DNA of 64,000 nt, from assembly GCF_034377145.1 (NCBI RefSeq), contig NZ_CP139707.1, forward strand, positions 186,001-250,000, in the 5' to 3' direction. The DNA is from Sulfitobacter sp. OXR-159 (lineage in GTDB: Bacteria; Pseudomonadota; Alphaproteobacteria; Rhodobacterales; Rhodobacteraceae). Made by a program: the position numbers and the translations under genes. Below, piece by piece: positions 17,662-25,890 of the stretch. The notes beneath the pieces were generated by a model. The model was not told the origin of the DNA and did no database searches. It worked only from the letters and a program-made list of their open reading frames with translations. The first letter of the stretch is position 1. Every line of letters begins with the position of its first letter.

Positions 17662-18276
17662 ATGCACCCCAATCCGATCTACCGCAAAGAGGGCCGAGAC
17701 CGGAACCTTGCCTTTGCCCGTGACATCGGCTTTGGCGTCTTGGCGATCAACGGGGCAGAGGGACCGCTGATGGCGCATGTGCCTTTCATTCTGAACGACG
17801 CCGGGGATTTGGCAGAGCTGCATCTGGTGCGCTCAAACCCCATCGCGCGAGCGCTGAAGGTTCCGCAGCCGGTGCGTTTGGCGGTGACCGGGGCCGACAG
17901 CTATGTCTCGCCGGATTGGTACGGGATTGAGGATCAAGTGCCGACATGGAACTATGTGGCCGTGCATCTGACCGGGATGCTAGAGGCGCGCCCGGCAGAG
18001 GAACTGCCCGATCTGCTGGCGCGGCAATCGGCGATCTATGAGGCGCGGCTGGCGCCCAAGACCCCGTGGAAATTGGACAAGATGACCCCCGAAGCGCGAG
18101 ACAAGATGCTGCGCATGATCGTCCCCTGTCAGATCCGCGTCACCGGGATCGACGGCACATGGAAGCTGGGCCAGAACAAGGATGAGGCCGTGCGTCTGGC
18201 GGCGGCGGATCAGATGGCGGCGCATGGGTTCGGGACAGAGCCTGCGGTGATGGCGGCCCTGATGCGCGGGGTGTGA
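17662..18276 (+). CDS. FMN-binding PaiB-family protein
   Basis: This 204-residue protein belongs to the PaiB / FMN-binding split-barrel family. Motifs are MHPNPIYRKEGRDRNLAFARDIGF (read in parts) at the N-terminus, LMAHVPFIL, the conserved YVSPDWYG and VPTWNYVAVH, and a C-terminal IDGTWKLGQNKDEA. Bacillus PaiB is described as a regulator of sporulation and protease genes, but most relatives are simply predicted flavin-binding proteins. The ATG at 17662 follows AGGAGG. It is divergent from the FMN riboswitch and ribH, with the aptamer start only about 65 bases away. Confidence 0.85.
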   Translation: MHPNPIYRKEGRDRNLAFARDIGFGVLAINGAEGPLMAHVPFILNDAGDLAELHLVRSNPIARALKVPQPVRLAVTGADSYVSPDWYGIEDQVPTWNYVAVHLTGMLEARPAEELPDLLARQSAIYEARLAPKTPWKLDKMTPEARDKMLRMIVPCQIRVTGIDGTWKLGQNKDEAVRLAAADQMAAHGFGTEPAVMAALMRGV

Positions 18277-18336
18277 TCGCCGTTGCGTCCGGCGCGGCGC
18301 CGTTGAATAGTGCGGGCAACCAAGGGGGGACTTCAC

Positions 18337-18945
18337 GTGAAACTATTTTATTCTCAAACCTCGCCCTATGTCCGCAAGGTCATGGTGCTGCTGCACGAAA
18401 CTGGCCAGCTTGATGATGTCGCGCTGGAGCCGACATCGGGCACACCATTGGCCCCGGCCGAGGGCTTTGCCGCGCGCAATCCGCTGACCAAAGTACCCGC
18501 GCTGGAGCGACCGGACGGATGCACGCTCTATGACAGCCGGGTGATCTGCGCCTATCTGGATGACCGCGCCGGGGCGGGGCTTTACCCTCAAGGCGCAAGC
18601 AGGTGGGACACTTTGACGCTGGAGGCCACGGCGGACGGGATGCTCGATGCAGCGCTCGCCATGGTCTACGAAGGCAAGCTGCGCCCCGAAAACAAACGCA
18701 TGGCGGAATGGGTCGAGGGCCAGTGGGGCAAGGTTGAACGCGCCTGCAAGACGCTGAACAATCAATGGGCGGCGCATCTCGCTGGGCCTTTGGACATGGG
18801 GCAGATCGCGGTTGGCTGCGCCTTGGGTTATATCGATTTCCGCCATGGCGCGCGGGATTGGCGGGCCGGAAACCCCGATCTGGCAGCTTGGTTCGATGCC
18901 TTTGATTCGCGCCCCGCGATGACCCATACCGCGCCGCCGCAGTAA
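18337..18945 (+). CDS. Glutathione S-transferase family protein
   Basis: This 202-residue cytosolic protein has an N-terminal thioredoxin-like GST domain (KLFYSQTSPYVRKVMVLLHE; KVPALERPDGCTLYDSRVICAYL, the cis-Pro and Ser/Asp glutathione-binding part) and an all-helical C-terminal domain. The substrate is unknown. A GTG at 18337 preceded by AAGGGGGG is the best start; an ATG nine codons upstream lies without a good ribosome site. It is 60 bases after the PaiB gene and may be co-transcribed. A strong hairpin follows. Confidence 0.85.
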   Translation: MKLFYSQTSPYVRKVMVLLHETGQLDDVALEPTSGTPLAPAEGFAARNPLTKVPALERPDGCTLYDSRVICAYLDDRAGAGLYPQGASRWDTLTLEATADGMLDAALAMVYEGKLRPENKRMAEWVEGQWGKVERACKTLNNQWAAHLAGPLDMGQIAVGCALGYIDFRHGARDWRAGNPDLAAWFDAFDSRPAMTHTAPPQ

Positions 18946-18963
18946 TCGGGCCGTAATGATATT

Positions 18964-18996
18964 GCCACAATCGCGGTATTTTTGCCGCGTTGTGGC
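18964..18996 (+). terminator. Strong hairpin between GST gene and petA
   Basis: GCCACAA/CGCGG (18964-18976) pairs with CCGCG/TTGTGGC (18985-18996). This gives twelve pairs with one bulged T and a T-rich loop. There is no T run after the stem, so factor-independent termination is uncertain. The remaining intergenic sequence to petA shows no promoter I would defend. Confidence 0.45.
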
Positions 18997-19135
18997 GCGG
19001 TTGATCCCAGATGCGCGGCTTTGACATCTGGACGGGCGCGGTCCATCCCGGTAGATAGCGGCGAGAAGTCAGGTGGCAAGGTGACGCCACCCCTATGTCT
19101 GACGGCCAGATTTGGCCAAGAATTGGAGTAAACCC

Positions 19136-19696
19136 GTGTCCCAAGCAGAAGAACACGCAGGCACCCGGAGGGATTTCCTGTATTACGCGACAGCCGGTAC
19201 AGGTGCCGTCGCCGTTGGTGCCGCCGTCTGGCCGCTGGTCAACCAGATGAACCCCTCTGCCGACGTAAAGGCGCTGTCGTCCATTCGTGTGGATGTGTCT
19301 GGCGTTGAAGTCGGGACGCAGCTGACCGTGAAATGGCTGGGCAAGCCGGTGTTCATTCGCCGCCGCACCGAAGCCGAGATCGAAGAGGCGAAAGCCGTCG
19401 ATGTATCGACGCTGCCCGATCCGATCGCGCAGAACGAGAATCTTGGTGGCGACGTGCCTGCCACGGATGAGAACCGCGCGCTGGATGAAACTGGCGAATG
19501 GCTGGTTCAGATGGGCGTTTGTACGCACCTTGGCTGTGTGCCTTTGGGTGATGCGGGTGACTTTGGCGGCTGGTTCTGCCCCTGCCACGGGTCGCACTAT
19601 GATACCGCAGGCCGCATCCGTAAGGGGCCGGCCCCACGCAACTTGTCGGTGCCTGTCGCCGAATTCGTGGACGAGTCCACGATTAAACTGGGTTAA
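19136..19696 (+). CDS. petA: Rieske iron-sulfur subunit of cytochrome bc1
   Basis: This is the ubiquinol-cytochrome c reductase Rieske protein, which takes electrons from ubiquinol to cytochrome c1. It has 186 residues. A twin-arginine signal/anchor ([21 protein letters not shown]) is followed by the hinge and the soluble domain. Cluster ligands are complete: C129, H131 and C134 in CTHLGC, then C148, C150 and H151 in CPCHGSH. The GTG at 19136 with GGAGT upstream gives the usual short N-terminus ([13 protein letters not shown]). First gene of petABC. Confidence 0.96.
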   Translation: MSQAEEHAGTRRDFLYYATAGTGAVAVGAAVWPLVNQMNPSADVKALSSIRVDVSGVEVGTQLTVKWLGKPVFIRRRTEAEIEEAKAVDVSTLPDPIAQNENLGGDVPATDENRALDETGEWLVQMGVCTHLGCVPLGDAGDFGGWFCPCHGSHYDTAGRIRKGPAPRNLSVPVAEFVDESTIKLG

Positions 19697-19711
19697 GGGA
19701 GCGGAAGAAAG

Positions 19712-21055
19712 ATGTCTGGAATTCCTCACGACCATTACGAGCCGAATTCGAACGGCGAAAAGTGGCTGCACCGCCGCCTTCCCATCGTTGGCCTTTTGTA
19801 CGACACATTGATGATCCCCACGCCCAAGAACCTGAACTGGATGTGGATCTGGGGCATCGTGCTGACTTTCTGTCTGGCACTGCAGATCATCACCGGCATC
19901 GTTCTGGTGATGCACTACACGCCGCATGTCGATCTGGCCTTCTCGTCGGTTGAGCACATCATGCGCAACGTGAACGGCGGCTATATGATCCGCTATCTGC
20001 ATATGAACGGCGCGTCGCTGTTCTTTATCGCGGTCTATGCGCATATTTTCCGTGGTCTCTACTATGGCTCCTATAAAGCCCCGCGTGAGATCACATGGAT
20101 CATCGGCATGTTGATCTATCTGCTGATGATGGCCACCGGCTTTATGGGCTATGTTCTGCCTTGGGGTCAGATGTCCTTCTGGGGCGCGACCGTGATTACC
20201 GGCCTCTTTGGCGCGGTGCCCTTCGTCGGTGAAACACTGCAGACATTCCTGCTGGGTGGACCTGCCGTTGATAACGCGACGCTGAACCGCTTCTTCTCGT
20301 TGCACTATCTGCTGCCCTTCGTAATTGCGGGCCTTGTGGTTCTCCACATCTGGGCCTTCCACACAACCGGCAACAACAACCCCACCGGGGTCGAAGTGCG
20401 CCGCACCTCGAAGGAAGACGCCAAGAAAGACACGCTGCCGTTCTGGCCCTACTTCGTGATCAAGGACTTGTTCGCGCTGGCCGTGATCCTGACGCTGTTC
20501 TTCGCGGTTGTTGGCTTCATGCCGAACTATCTGGGCCACCCGGACAACTACATCGAAGCCAACGCTCTGGCGACGCCTGCACACATCGTGCCGGAATGGT
20601 ACTTCCTGCCCTTCTACGCGATCCTGCGGGCCTTCACCTCTGAGGTTTGGGTTGTGCAGATCGCGTCCTTCGTGACCGGTGGCATCATCGACGCCAAGTT
20701 CTTCGGCGTGCTGGCGATGTTCGGTGCGATTGCCGTGATGGCGCTGGTGCCATGGCTGGACACATCCTCTGTACGTTCGGGCCGGTATCGTCCGATGTTC
20801 AAATGGTGGTTCGCTCTGCTGGTGATCGACTTCTTCGCCCTGATGTGGCTGGGTGCGATGCCCGCAGAAGAGCCCTATGCGAGCTTCTCACTGATCGCTT
20901 CGGCCTATTGGTTCGCCTACTTCCTCGTGATCCTGCCCCTCTTGGGCGTGATCGAGAAGCCGCTGGCGCAGCCTGAAACCATCGAAGCCGACTTTGACGC
21001 GCATTACGCGCCGAAGGCAGGCGGCACCAAGACGCTTGTGAACCCGGCGGAATAA
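19712..21055 (+). CDS. petB: Cytochrome b subunit of bc1 complex
   Basis: This 447-residue membrane protein with eight predicted helices holds two b hemes and the Qo and Qi quinone sites. Clear motifs are [19 protein letters not shown] (heme His), [34 protein letters not shown] (heme His pair) and the Qo-site PEWY in [17 protein letters not shown] short C-terminal tail carries [10 protein letters not shown]. It follows petA by 15 bp with GGGAG before the ATG and precedes petC by 5 bp. Confidence 0.97.
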   Translation: MSGIPHDHYEPNSNGEKWLHRRLPIVGLLYDTLMIPTPKNLNWMWIWGIVLTFCLALQIITGIVLVMHYTPHVDLAFSSVEHIMRNVNGGYMIRYLHMNGASLFFIAVYAHIFRGLYYGSYKAPREITWIIGMLIYLLMMATGFMGYVLPWGQMSFWGATVITGLFGAVPFVGETLQTFLLGGPAVDNATLNRFFSLHYLLPFVIAGLVVLHIWAFHTTGNNNPTGVEVRRTSKEDAKKDTLPFWPYFVIKDLFALAVILTLFFAVVGFMPNYLGHPDNYIEANALATPAHIVPEWYFLPFYAILRAFTSEVWVVQIASFVTGGIIDAKFFGVLAMFGAIAVMALVPWLDTSSVRSGRYRPMFKWWFALLVIDFFALMWLGAMPAEEPYASFSLIASAYWFAYFLVILPLLGVIEKPLAQPETIEADFDAHYAPKAGGTKTLVNPAE

Positions 21056-21060
21056 GGATC

Positions 21061-22461
21061 ATGACCATGATGAAGACCAACCTCCTTTCTGCCGTGGTAA
21101 CTCTGGGCCTTGCCCTGCCGGGGACGGCGGTGCTGGCGCAGGACACAGCGACAGAAGAAGAACTGCTAACAACTCCGGCGGAAACGCCGGAGGCCGAAGC
21201 CGAAACCGCGCCTGCTGAAGCGCCAGCGGCGGAAGAGGCACCTGCCGAAGCTGACACCACCGCAGCCGAACCCGAGGTCGACGCGGCCCCGGCAGAGGAA
21301 CCCGCGGTTGAGGCAGCCCCTGCTGAGGACACCGCAACCGAAGAGGCACCTGCTGCCGAGGCTCCGGTTGAAGACGCACCAGCTGAAGAGGCGACAACCG
21401 AAGAAGCTCCGGCTGAAACGGCGCCTGCCGAGGAAGCACCAGTAGCGGAAGAGGCCCCGGCCGAAGAAACCGCCACTGAGGATGCTGCCACCGAGGAAGC
21501 GCCCGAAGAGGTTTCTGCCGAAGACGCCGAAGAAGCGCCTGCCGAGGAAGTCGGAGCCACGGACGAAGCGCAATCGACAGCCGAGGAAAACGCTGAAAAC
21601 GAAGTGATCGCCGAAGACGATGTTGCCGGTCAGGCGCATAGTGATGACCCCAACGTGGGTGTCATGGAAGCGGAAGACCACGGCGAGGAAACTGCCGCTG
21701 AAGATCACGCCGGTGACGACGATCAGGGTGACGATTCCCACGCCACACCGCATATCGACAACATCGATTTCTCTTTCGATGGTCCGTTCGGCGGTTACGA
21801 CGTAAACCAGCTCCAGCGCGGTCTGCAGATCTACACCGAGGTTTGCGCGGCCTGCCACGGTCTGGAGTATGTCGCGATGCGGACATTGTCGGACGAAACC
21901 GGTCCGAACATGCCCGAAGAGCAGGTGATCGAATACGCAAAAGGCTATGACGTCTATGACGCCGAGCTGGACGACACCCGCCCCGGCACCCCGGTTGACC
22001 ACTTCCCCGGGTCCAACCTGCCGAACGCACCTGACCTCTCGCTGATGGCCAAGAAACGCGCCGCGTTCCACGGCCCCTACGGTTTGGGCATCAACCAGTT
22101 CCTCAAAGGGATCGGCGGGCCGGAGTATATCACCGCACTTCTGGCCGGCTACACCGGCGAAGAGAAAGAGCAAGCGGGCACGGTTCTTTATGAGAACACT
22201 GTCTTCCCGGGCGGCTGGATCGCCATGGCGCCCCCGTTGTCGGATGAGCTGGTCGAGTTCGCGGATGACCATGCCAACGACGTGCAGCACATGGCCGAAG
22301 ATGTCTCTGCCTTCCTGATGTGGACCGCCGAGCCGAAGCTGGGCGCACGCAAGCAGGCTGGCTTTGCTGGGGTCGTGCTGTTGGGTCTGTTGTCGGTGCT
22401 GCTGTACCTGACCAACAAAAAGCTCTGGGCGCCGGTCAAGAACCGTCGCAAGGACGACTGA
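21061..22461 (+). CDS. petC: Cytochrome c1 with long acidic Ala/Glu/Pro-rich insert
   Basis: Cytochrome c1 accepts electrons from the Rieske protein and passes them to cytochrome c. The 466 residues divide into a signal peptide (about 1-26), a low-complexity acidic region (about 28-228), a heme domain with CAACH at 262-266 and the axial Met in [10 protein letters not shown] (M389), and a C-terminal membrane anchor (about 434-451). Ordinary c1 precursors are near 260-290 residues. Paracoccus denitrificans c1 has a comparable acidic N-terminal extension, so this is a known type, here longer and very repetitive. A terminator follows the stop. Confidence 0.95.
   Translation: MTMMKTNLLSAVVTLGLALPGTAVLAQDTATEEELLTTPAETPEAEAETAPAEAPAAEEAPAEADTTAAEPEVDAAPAEEPAVEAAPAEDTATEEAPAAEAPVEDAPAEEATTEEAPAETAPAEEAPVAEEAPAEETATEDAATEEAPEEVSAEDAEEAPAEEVGATDEAQSTAEENAENEVIAEDDVAGQAHSDDPNVGVMEAEDHGEETAAEDHAGDDDQGDDSHATPHIDNIDFSFDGPFGGYDVNQLQRGLQIYTEVCAACHGLEYVAMRTLSDETGPNMPEEQVIEYAKGYDVYDAELDDTRPGTPVDHFPGSNLPNAPDLSLMAKKRAAFHGPYGLGINQFLKGIGGPEYITALLAGYTGEEKEQAGTVLYENTVFPGGWIAMAPPLSDELVEFADDHANDVQHMAEDVSAFLMWTAEPKLGARKQAGFAGVVLLGLLSVLLYLTNKKLWAPVKNRRKDD
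21142..21744 (+). repeat. Low-complexity A/E/P-rich coding repeat in petC
   Basis: About 200 codons made almost only of Ala, Glu, Pro, Thr and Asp. They form degenerate units such as EEAPAE, EDAPAEE and ETAPAEE. The units are imperfect at DNA level and codons vary (GCC, GCG, GCT, GCA), so slippage is not very recent. The last third shifts to an Asp/His-rich sequence ([17 protein letters not shown]). Confidence 0.9.
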
Positions 22462-22488
22462 TCGGGCCACGGCTTTTGGAAATGAGAA

Positions 22489-22518
22489 GGGCGTCGGGAA
22501 ACCGGCGCCCTTTTTTTT
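22489..22518 (+). terminator. Rho-independent terminator of petABC
   Basis: GGGCGTCGG-GAAA-CCGGCGCCC forms a nine-pair stem with a GAAA loop and one G-U pair, followed by eight T. It lies 28 bases past the petC stop. Confidence 0.93.
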
Positions 22519-22585
22519 GGCCATGCGTAATGGTGGCGGCCATTTGGCCTAAAACCTCTCAACAGGGTCCGCCCGGTGGCACACC

Positions 22586-22709
22586 GGGCATCGCCCTCCC
22601 TCCCCCCGGAGGGCGATTTGGCGAGGTTTCATGATGCGGAGTCGTTTCGAGTACGGTAGCCGTTCCGACCACAGCCTCGTTCCATCGCCCCCCAGGGAGG
22701 GCGATGCCC
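22586..22709. repeat. Inverted repeat with 16-bp perfect arms in petC/mtaB gap
   Basis: GGGCATCGCCCTCCCT (22586-22601) and AGGGAGGGCGATGCCC (22694-22709) are exact reverse complements 92 bases apart. Each arm also folds locally: ATCGCCCTCC with GGAGGGCGAT (22590-22617) and CATCGCCC with GGGCGATG (22683-22706). This is the layout of a paired palindromic intergenic element. It lies between the convergent petC and mtaB genes. The rest of the 254-base gap shows nothing else. Confidence 0.8.
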
Positions 22710-22715
22710 TTCGCG

Positions 22716-23969
22716 CTAGGCGGTCAGCTGCGCGCCTGAAATTCCGGTGATCTCGGCCCGCACGATGTCGCCCTCGACCTGTGGCGCGGCAAAACTCACC
22801 TCGGTGAACTGCGCCGTGCGCCCCATGTGAGGGTTCTCCATCAGCACATCATGCGTTTGCCCCACCTGCGCCTCCAGATGCCGCTGCACTTGCCGCTCTC
22901 CCGCCGCGCGCAGCCGCGCCGCGCGGGTTTTAATCGCAGCACCGTTCACCGCGGGCATCCGCGCCGCGGGGGTGCCGGGGCGGGCGGAATAGGGGAAGAC
23001 ATGCAGCCATGTCAGGTCACATTCCTCGACCAGTTTCATCGAGTTTTCGAACATCGCTTCGGTCTCGGTCGGGAAACCGGCGATGATGTCGGCACCAAAG
23101 GTCATGTCGGGCCGCAAGGCGCGGGCCTCTTGGGCGAAACGGATCGCGTCGTCGCGCAGGTGGCGGCGTTTCATGCGCTTGAGGATCATGTCGTCGCCAT
23201 GCTGCAACGACAGGTGCAGATGCGGCATCAGGCGTGGCTCCGTCGCGATGGCCTGCATCAGGCTTTCATCCACCTCAATCGAATCGATCGAGGAAATCCG
23301 CAATCGCGGCAGATCGGGCACCAGACGCAAGATTCGCATCACCAGATCGCCGAGCTTTGGCGTGGCAGGCAGATCGGCCCCCCATGATGTCAGATCGACC
23401 CCGGTCAGCACCACCTCGTTAAAGCCCTTGTCGACCAACCGCTTGATCTGATCCACCACGACCCCTGCGGGGACCGAGCGGGAATTGCCGCGACCGTAAG
23501 GAATGATGCAGAAGGTGCAGCGATGGTCGCAGCCGTTTTGCACCTGCACATAGGCGCGGCTCCGGGTGCCGAACCCGTCGATCAAATGGCCTGCTGTTTC
23601 AGTGACAGACATGATGTCGTCGACCTGCACGGTCTCGGTCTCGCCGATGAAATCGGCGGCCATGCCCTGCCATGTCGCACCCTGCATCTTTTCGGTGTTG
23701 CCGATCACGGCGTCGACCTCGGGCATGGCGTTAAAGGTCTCGGGCTCGGTCTGTGCGGCGCAGCCGGTGACGATCAGCCGCGCATCGGGGTGCGCCTTGC
23801 GCAGCTTGCGGATATCTTGGCGGGCTTTGCGCACAGCCTCGGCGGTGACGGCGCAGGTGTTGACCACCACGGCGTCTTGCAACCCGGCCTGTTCGGCCAG
23901 TTCCTTCATCGCCTCGGTCTCATAGGCGTTGAGACGACAGCCCATGGTGCTGAAGATCGGGGCGCTCAT
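22716..23969 (-). CDS. mtaB: tRNA t6A37 methylthiotransferase MtaB
   Basis: MtaB is a radical-SAM enzyme that adds a methylthio group to N6-threonylcarbamoyladenosine 37 of tRNAs reading ANN codons. The 417 residues contain the N-terminal UPF0004 domain with conserved Cys ([32 protein letters not shown]), the radical-SAM motif [15 protein letters not shown] and a C-terminal TRAM-like region. Three N-terminal cysteines plus the CxxxCxxC cluster fit a two-cluster enzyme. The start at 23969 overlaps the dapF stop as ATGA; the frame upstream lies inside dapF. MiaB is a close relative, but GCRLNAYE favours MtaB. Confidence 0.92.
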   Translation of the reverse strand: MSAPIFSTMGCRLNAYETEAMKELAEQAGLQDAVVVNTCAVTAEAVRKARQDIRKLRKAHPDARLIVTGCAAQTEPETFNAMPEVDAVIGNTEKMQGATWQGMAADFIGETETVQVDDIMSVTETAGHLIDGFGTRSRAYVQVQNGCDHRCTFCIIPYGRGNSRSVPAGVVVDQIKRLVDKGFNEVVLTGVDLTSWGADLPATPKLGDLVMRILRLVPDLPRLRISSIDSIEVDESLMQAIATEPRLMPHLHLSLQHGDDMILKRMKRRHLRDDAIRFAQEARALRPDMTFGADIIAGFPTETEAMFENSMKLVEECDLTWLHVFPYSARPGTPAARMPAVNGAAIKTRAARLRAAGERQVQRHLEAQVGQTHDVLMENPHMGRTAQFTEVSFAAPQVEGDIVRAEITGISGAQLTA

Positions 23970-24808
23970 GTCAGGCTCTCCAGAAAGTCGGGGGTGAAGG
24001 TGCCGGAAAAGACATGGGCGGTCGGCCCCGTCATCCAGACGCCATCCTCGCGCCAATCGATGTGCAGCGTGCCGCCGTCGAGGTCGATACGCACGGCACG
24101 GCCCGTGAGGCCCCGGCGCGCGGCGGCCACGGCGGTGGCGCAGGAGGACGAGCCCGAGGCCAGCGTCACGCCCACGCCCCGCTCCCAAACGCGCATGCGG
24201 ATGTGATCCGGCCCGACGATCTGCGCGACTTGCACATTGGTCCGCTCAGGATAAAGCGGGTCATGCTCGGCGCGGGGGCCGAGATCGGATAGGTCCACCG
24301 CCTCGGCATCATCGACGAAAAAGGTGCAATGCGGGTTGCCCATGCCGGTGGCGACGGGGTCGCCGTCAATCGGCAGGTGCAGCGTGTCCATTTCGCGCGC
24401 CAGCGGCACCTCGTCCCAACTCAACTGCGGGTGGCCCATGTTGACGGAGGTCAAGCCGCCCCCGGCGTCCTTCGCCACCAAGTCGCCCCGCGCGGTGGTC
24501 AAATGCAGCGAATCGCGGCCCGACTCGTCCATCAGATAGCGCGCGATGCAGCGGGTGGCGTTGCCGCAGGCGGCGGAGAGGGAGCCGTCACTGTTGTAAA
24601 ACGTCAGATGCGCGTCGCCCGCGCCTTGTGTAATCACCGCAAGCTGATCGAATCCTACGCCAAATTGCCGGTGCCCGATGGCCTGCGCCATCGCCGGGGT
24701 CACGTCGATTGCCTCCGCGCGTGCGTCAAACACGACGAAGTCATTGCCTAGCCCATGCATTTTCATGAAGGGCAATCCGGGGGTCTGATCGCTGTACATT
24801 CGGGGCAT
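23966..24808 (-). CDS. dapF: Diaminopimelate epimerase
   Basis: DapF converts LL- to meso-diaminopimelate for lysine and peptidoglycan. The 280-residue protein has [13 protein letters not shown] at the start, the first catalytic Cys in [15 protein letters not shown] and the second in [18 protein letters not shown]. The N-terminus is not certain: ATG at 24808, ATG at 24799 or the internal MKMHG are all possible; GGGG five bases before 24808 slightly favours the longest. It is translationally coupled to mtaB. The intergenic stretch before it is AT-rich and shared with the tRNA-Lys promoter. Confidence 0.94.
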   Translation of the reverse strand: MPRMYSDQTPGLPFMKMHGLGNDFVVFDARAEAIDVTPAMAQAIGHRQFGVGFDQLAVITQGAGDAHLTFYNSDGSLSAACGNATRCIARYLMDESGRDSLHLTTARGDLVAKDAGGGLTSVNMGHPQLSWDEVPLAREMDTLHLPIDGDPVATGMGNPHCTFFVDDAEAVDLSDLGPRAEHDPLYPERTNVQVAQIVGPDHIRMRVWERGVGVTLASGSSSCATAVAAARRGLTGRAVRIDLDGGTLHIDWREDGVWMTGPTAHVFSGTFTPDFLESLT

Positions 24809-24864
24809 ATAACCCCGGCATGAAAACTAATCCAGCATCTCGCATTATTTTCGTAATTAAGGGC

Positions 24865-24893
24865 TTGACCCTGCCGCCCGTAATTTCTAGTTA
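24865..24893 (+). promoter_or_regulatory. Promoter of tRNA-Lys
   Basis: TTGACC (24865-24870) and TAGTTA (24888-24893) are separated by 17 bases and lie 10 bases before the mature tRNA. This fits a sigma-70-type promoter. Confidence 0.65.
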
Positions 24894-24903
24894 CCCGCCT
24901 AGT

Positions 24904-24979
24904 GGGCCGTTAGCTCAGTTGGTAGAGCAACTGACTTTTAATCAGTAGGTCGATGGTTCGAACCCATCACGGCTCACCA
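24904..24979 (+). tRNA. tRNA-Lys (anticodon UUU)
   Basis: A 76-base cloverleaf with encoded CCA. The acceptor GGGCCGT pairs with ACGGCTC (one G-U pair). The D arm is GCTCAGTTGGTAGAGC and the anticodon arm is CTGAC-TTTTAAT-CAG with TTT in the loop. The T arm is GATGG-TTCGAAC-CCATC. The loop base 37 A follows as usual for Lys. Confidence 0.97.
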
Positions 24980-25037
24980 CTCACCCTCCCCGAATATGGT
25001 TGTGGATCAGGTGTTTGGTGCCGTGAAAGCGGTTCGC

Positions 25038-25886
25038 CTATTCCTGCCCGCGCAGCCGCGCCGAGCGTCGGCGCAGGGCTTCCAGCACGAAAAGCATCGT
25101 CGCCGAGAGCACCACCAGCAGCGTTGCCACCGCCAGAATCGTCGGGTTGATCTGCTCGCGCAGACCCGAGAACATCTGCCGCGGAATCGTGCGCTGTTCG
25201 GGGCCTGCGAGGAAGAGCACCAGCACCACCTCGTCAAAGGATGTGACAAAGGCGAAGAGCCCGCCCGAGATCACGCCGGGGCGAATGAGCGGTATCACCA
25301 CGTCCCAGAACACCTTGATCGGAGAGGCCCCAAGGCTCAGCCCCGCCACGAAGAGCGAGCGGTCAAAACCGCTGAGCGTGGCGGTGACGGTGATGATGAC
25401 AAAGGGCACGCCAAGCGCCGCATGGGCGATGATCAGCCCGGTGAAGGTGCCGACCAGATTGAACTGCGTGTAGAAAAAGAACATGCCCGCCGCGATGATG
25501 ATCAACGGCACGATCATCGGCGACAGCAACAGTGCGGTAATGATCCGTTTGAACGGCATCCAAGGCGAGGCGAGGCCGACGGCGGCCAGTGTCCCCAGCA
25601 CCGTAGCGATGCTTGCCGCAGCGATGCCGACGAGGAAGGAGTTGCGGATCGCGATGCGCCATTTCTGGTCATCGACGATCTCCTGATACCAGCGCGTTGA
25701 ATAGGCGTCGGGGTCGAGCGACAGCATGCCTTGGGTAAAGGTAAAGAAGGGCTCGGCATTGAACGACAGCGGCATGATCACGAGGATCGGCAGCATCAGG
25801 AAGACCAGCACAAGCCCCGCCATGATGCGCAGGCCATAGTGCCCCGCCTTGTGCCAGATCGTGTAATAGTCGGGCAGTTGGCTCAT
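25038..25886 (-). CDS. ABC transporter permease, polyamine (PotC) type
   Basis: This 282-residue inner-membrane protein with about six helices belongs to the PotC group of spermidine/putrescine-type permeases. It carries the EAA-loop segment (SLGASPIKVFWDVVIPLIRPGV) that contacts the ATPase, and MFSGLREQINPTI near the C-terminus. It is the last gene of a four-gene operon (ATPase, binding protein, two permeases) and starts 4 bp after the other permease. The polyamine substrate is inferred from family resemblance; other cations or amines are possible. Confidence 0.85.
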   Translation of the reverse strand: MSQLPDYYTIWHKAGHYGLRIMAGLVLVFLMLPILVIMPLSFNAEPFFTFTQGMLSLDPDAYSTRWYQEIVDDQKWRIAIRNSFLVGIAAASIATVLGTLAAVGLASPWMPFKRIITALLLSPMIVPLIIIAAGMFFFYTQFNLVGTFTGLIIAHAALGVPFVIITVTATLSGFDRSLFVAGLSLGASPIKVFWDVVIPLIRPGVISGGLFAFVTSFDEVVLVLFLAGPEQRTIPRQMFSGLREQINPTILAVATLLVVLSATMLFVLEALRRRSARLRGQE

Positions 25887-25890
25887 GACG

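Noticed and set aside
19021..19057. TTGACA with TAGATA as promoter of petABC
   Set aside because: The spacing is 25 bases, too long for a sigma-70 promoter, and no -10-like hexamer stands at 16-18 bases.
18380..20584. Open frame of 734 codons on the minus strand over the GST gene, petA and petB
   Set aside because: It crosses three clear plus-strand genes and their intergenic hairpin, and its product is basic and without recognisable domains.
21142..21744. Possible CRISPR or tandem DNA repeat in petC
   Set aside because: Units are irregular in length and sequence and stay in frame. It is a protein low-complexity domain, not an array with spacers.
21166..22524. Frames antisense to petC with striking Ser/Gly/Phe/Arg-rich repeats
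   Set aside because: The repeats are the shadow of the Ala/Glu/Pro codons of cytochrome c1. There is no ribosome site, and the frame runs across the terminator.
24904..24979. tRNA-Lys as integration site of a mobile island
   Set aside because: No partial tRNA copy, integrase gene or composition change follows; the adjoining genes are a normal transporter operon.
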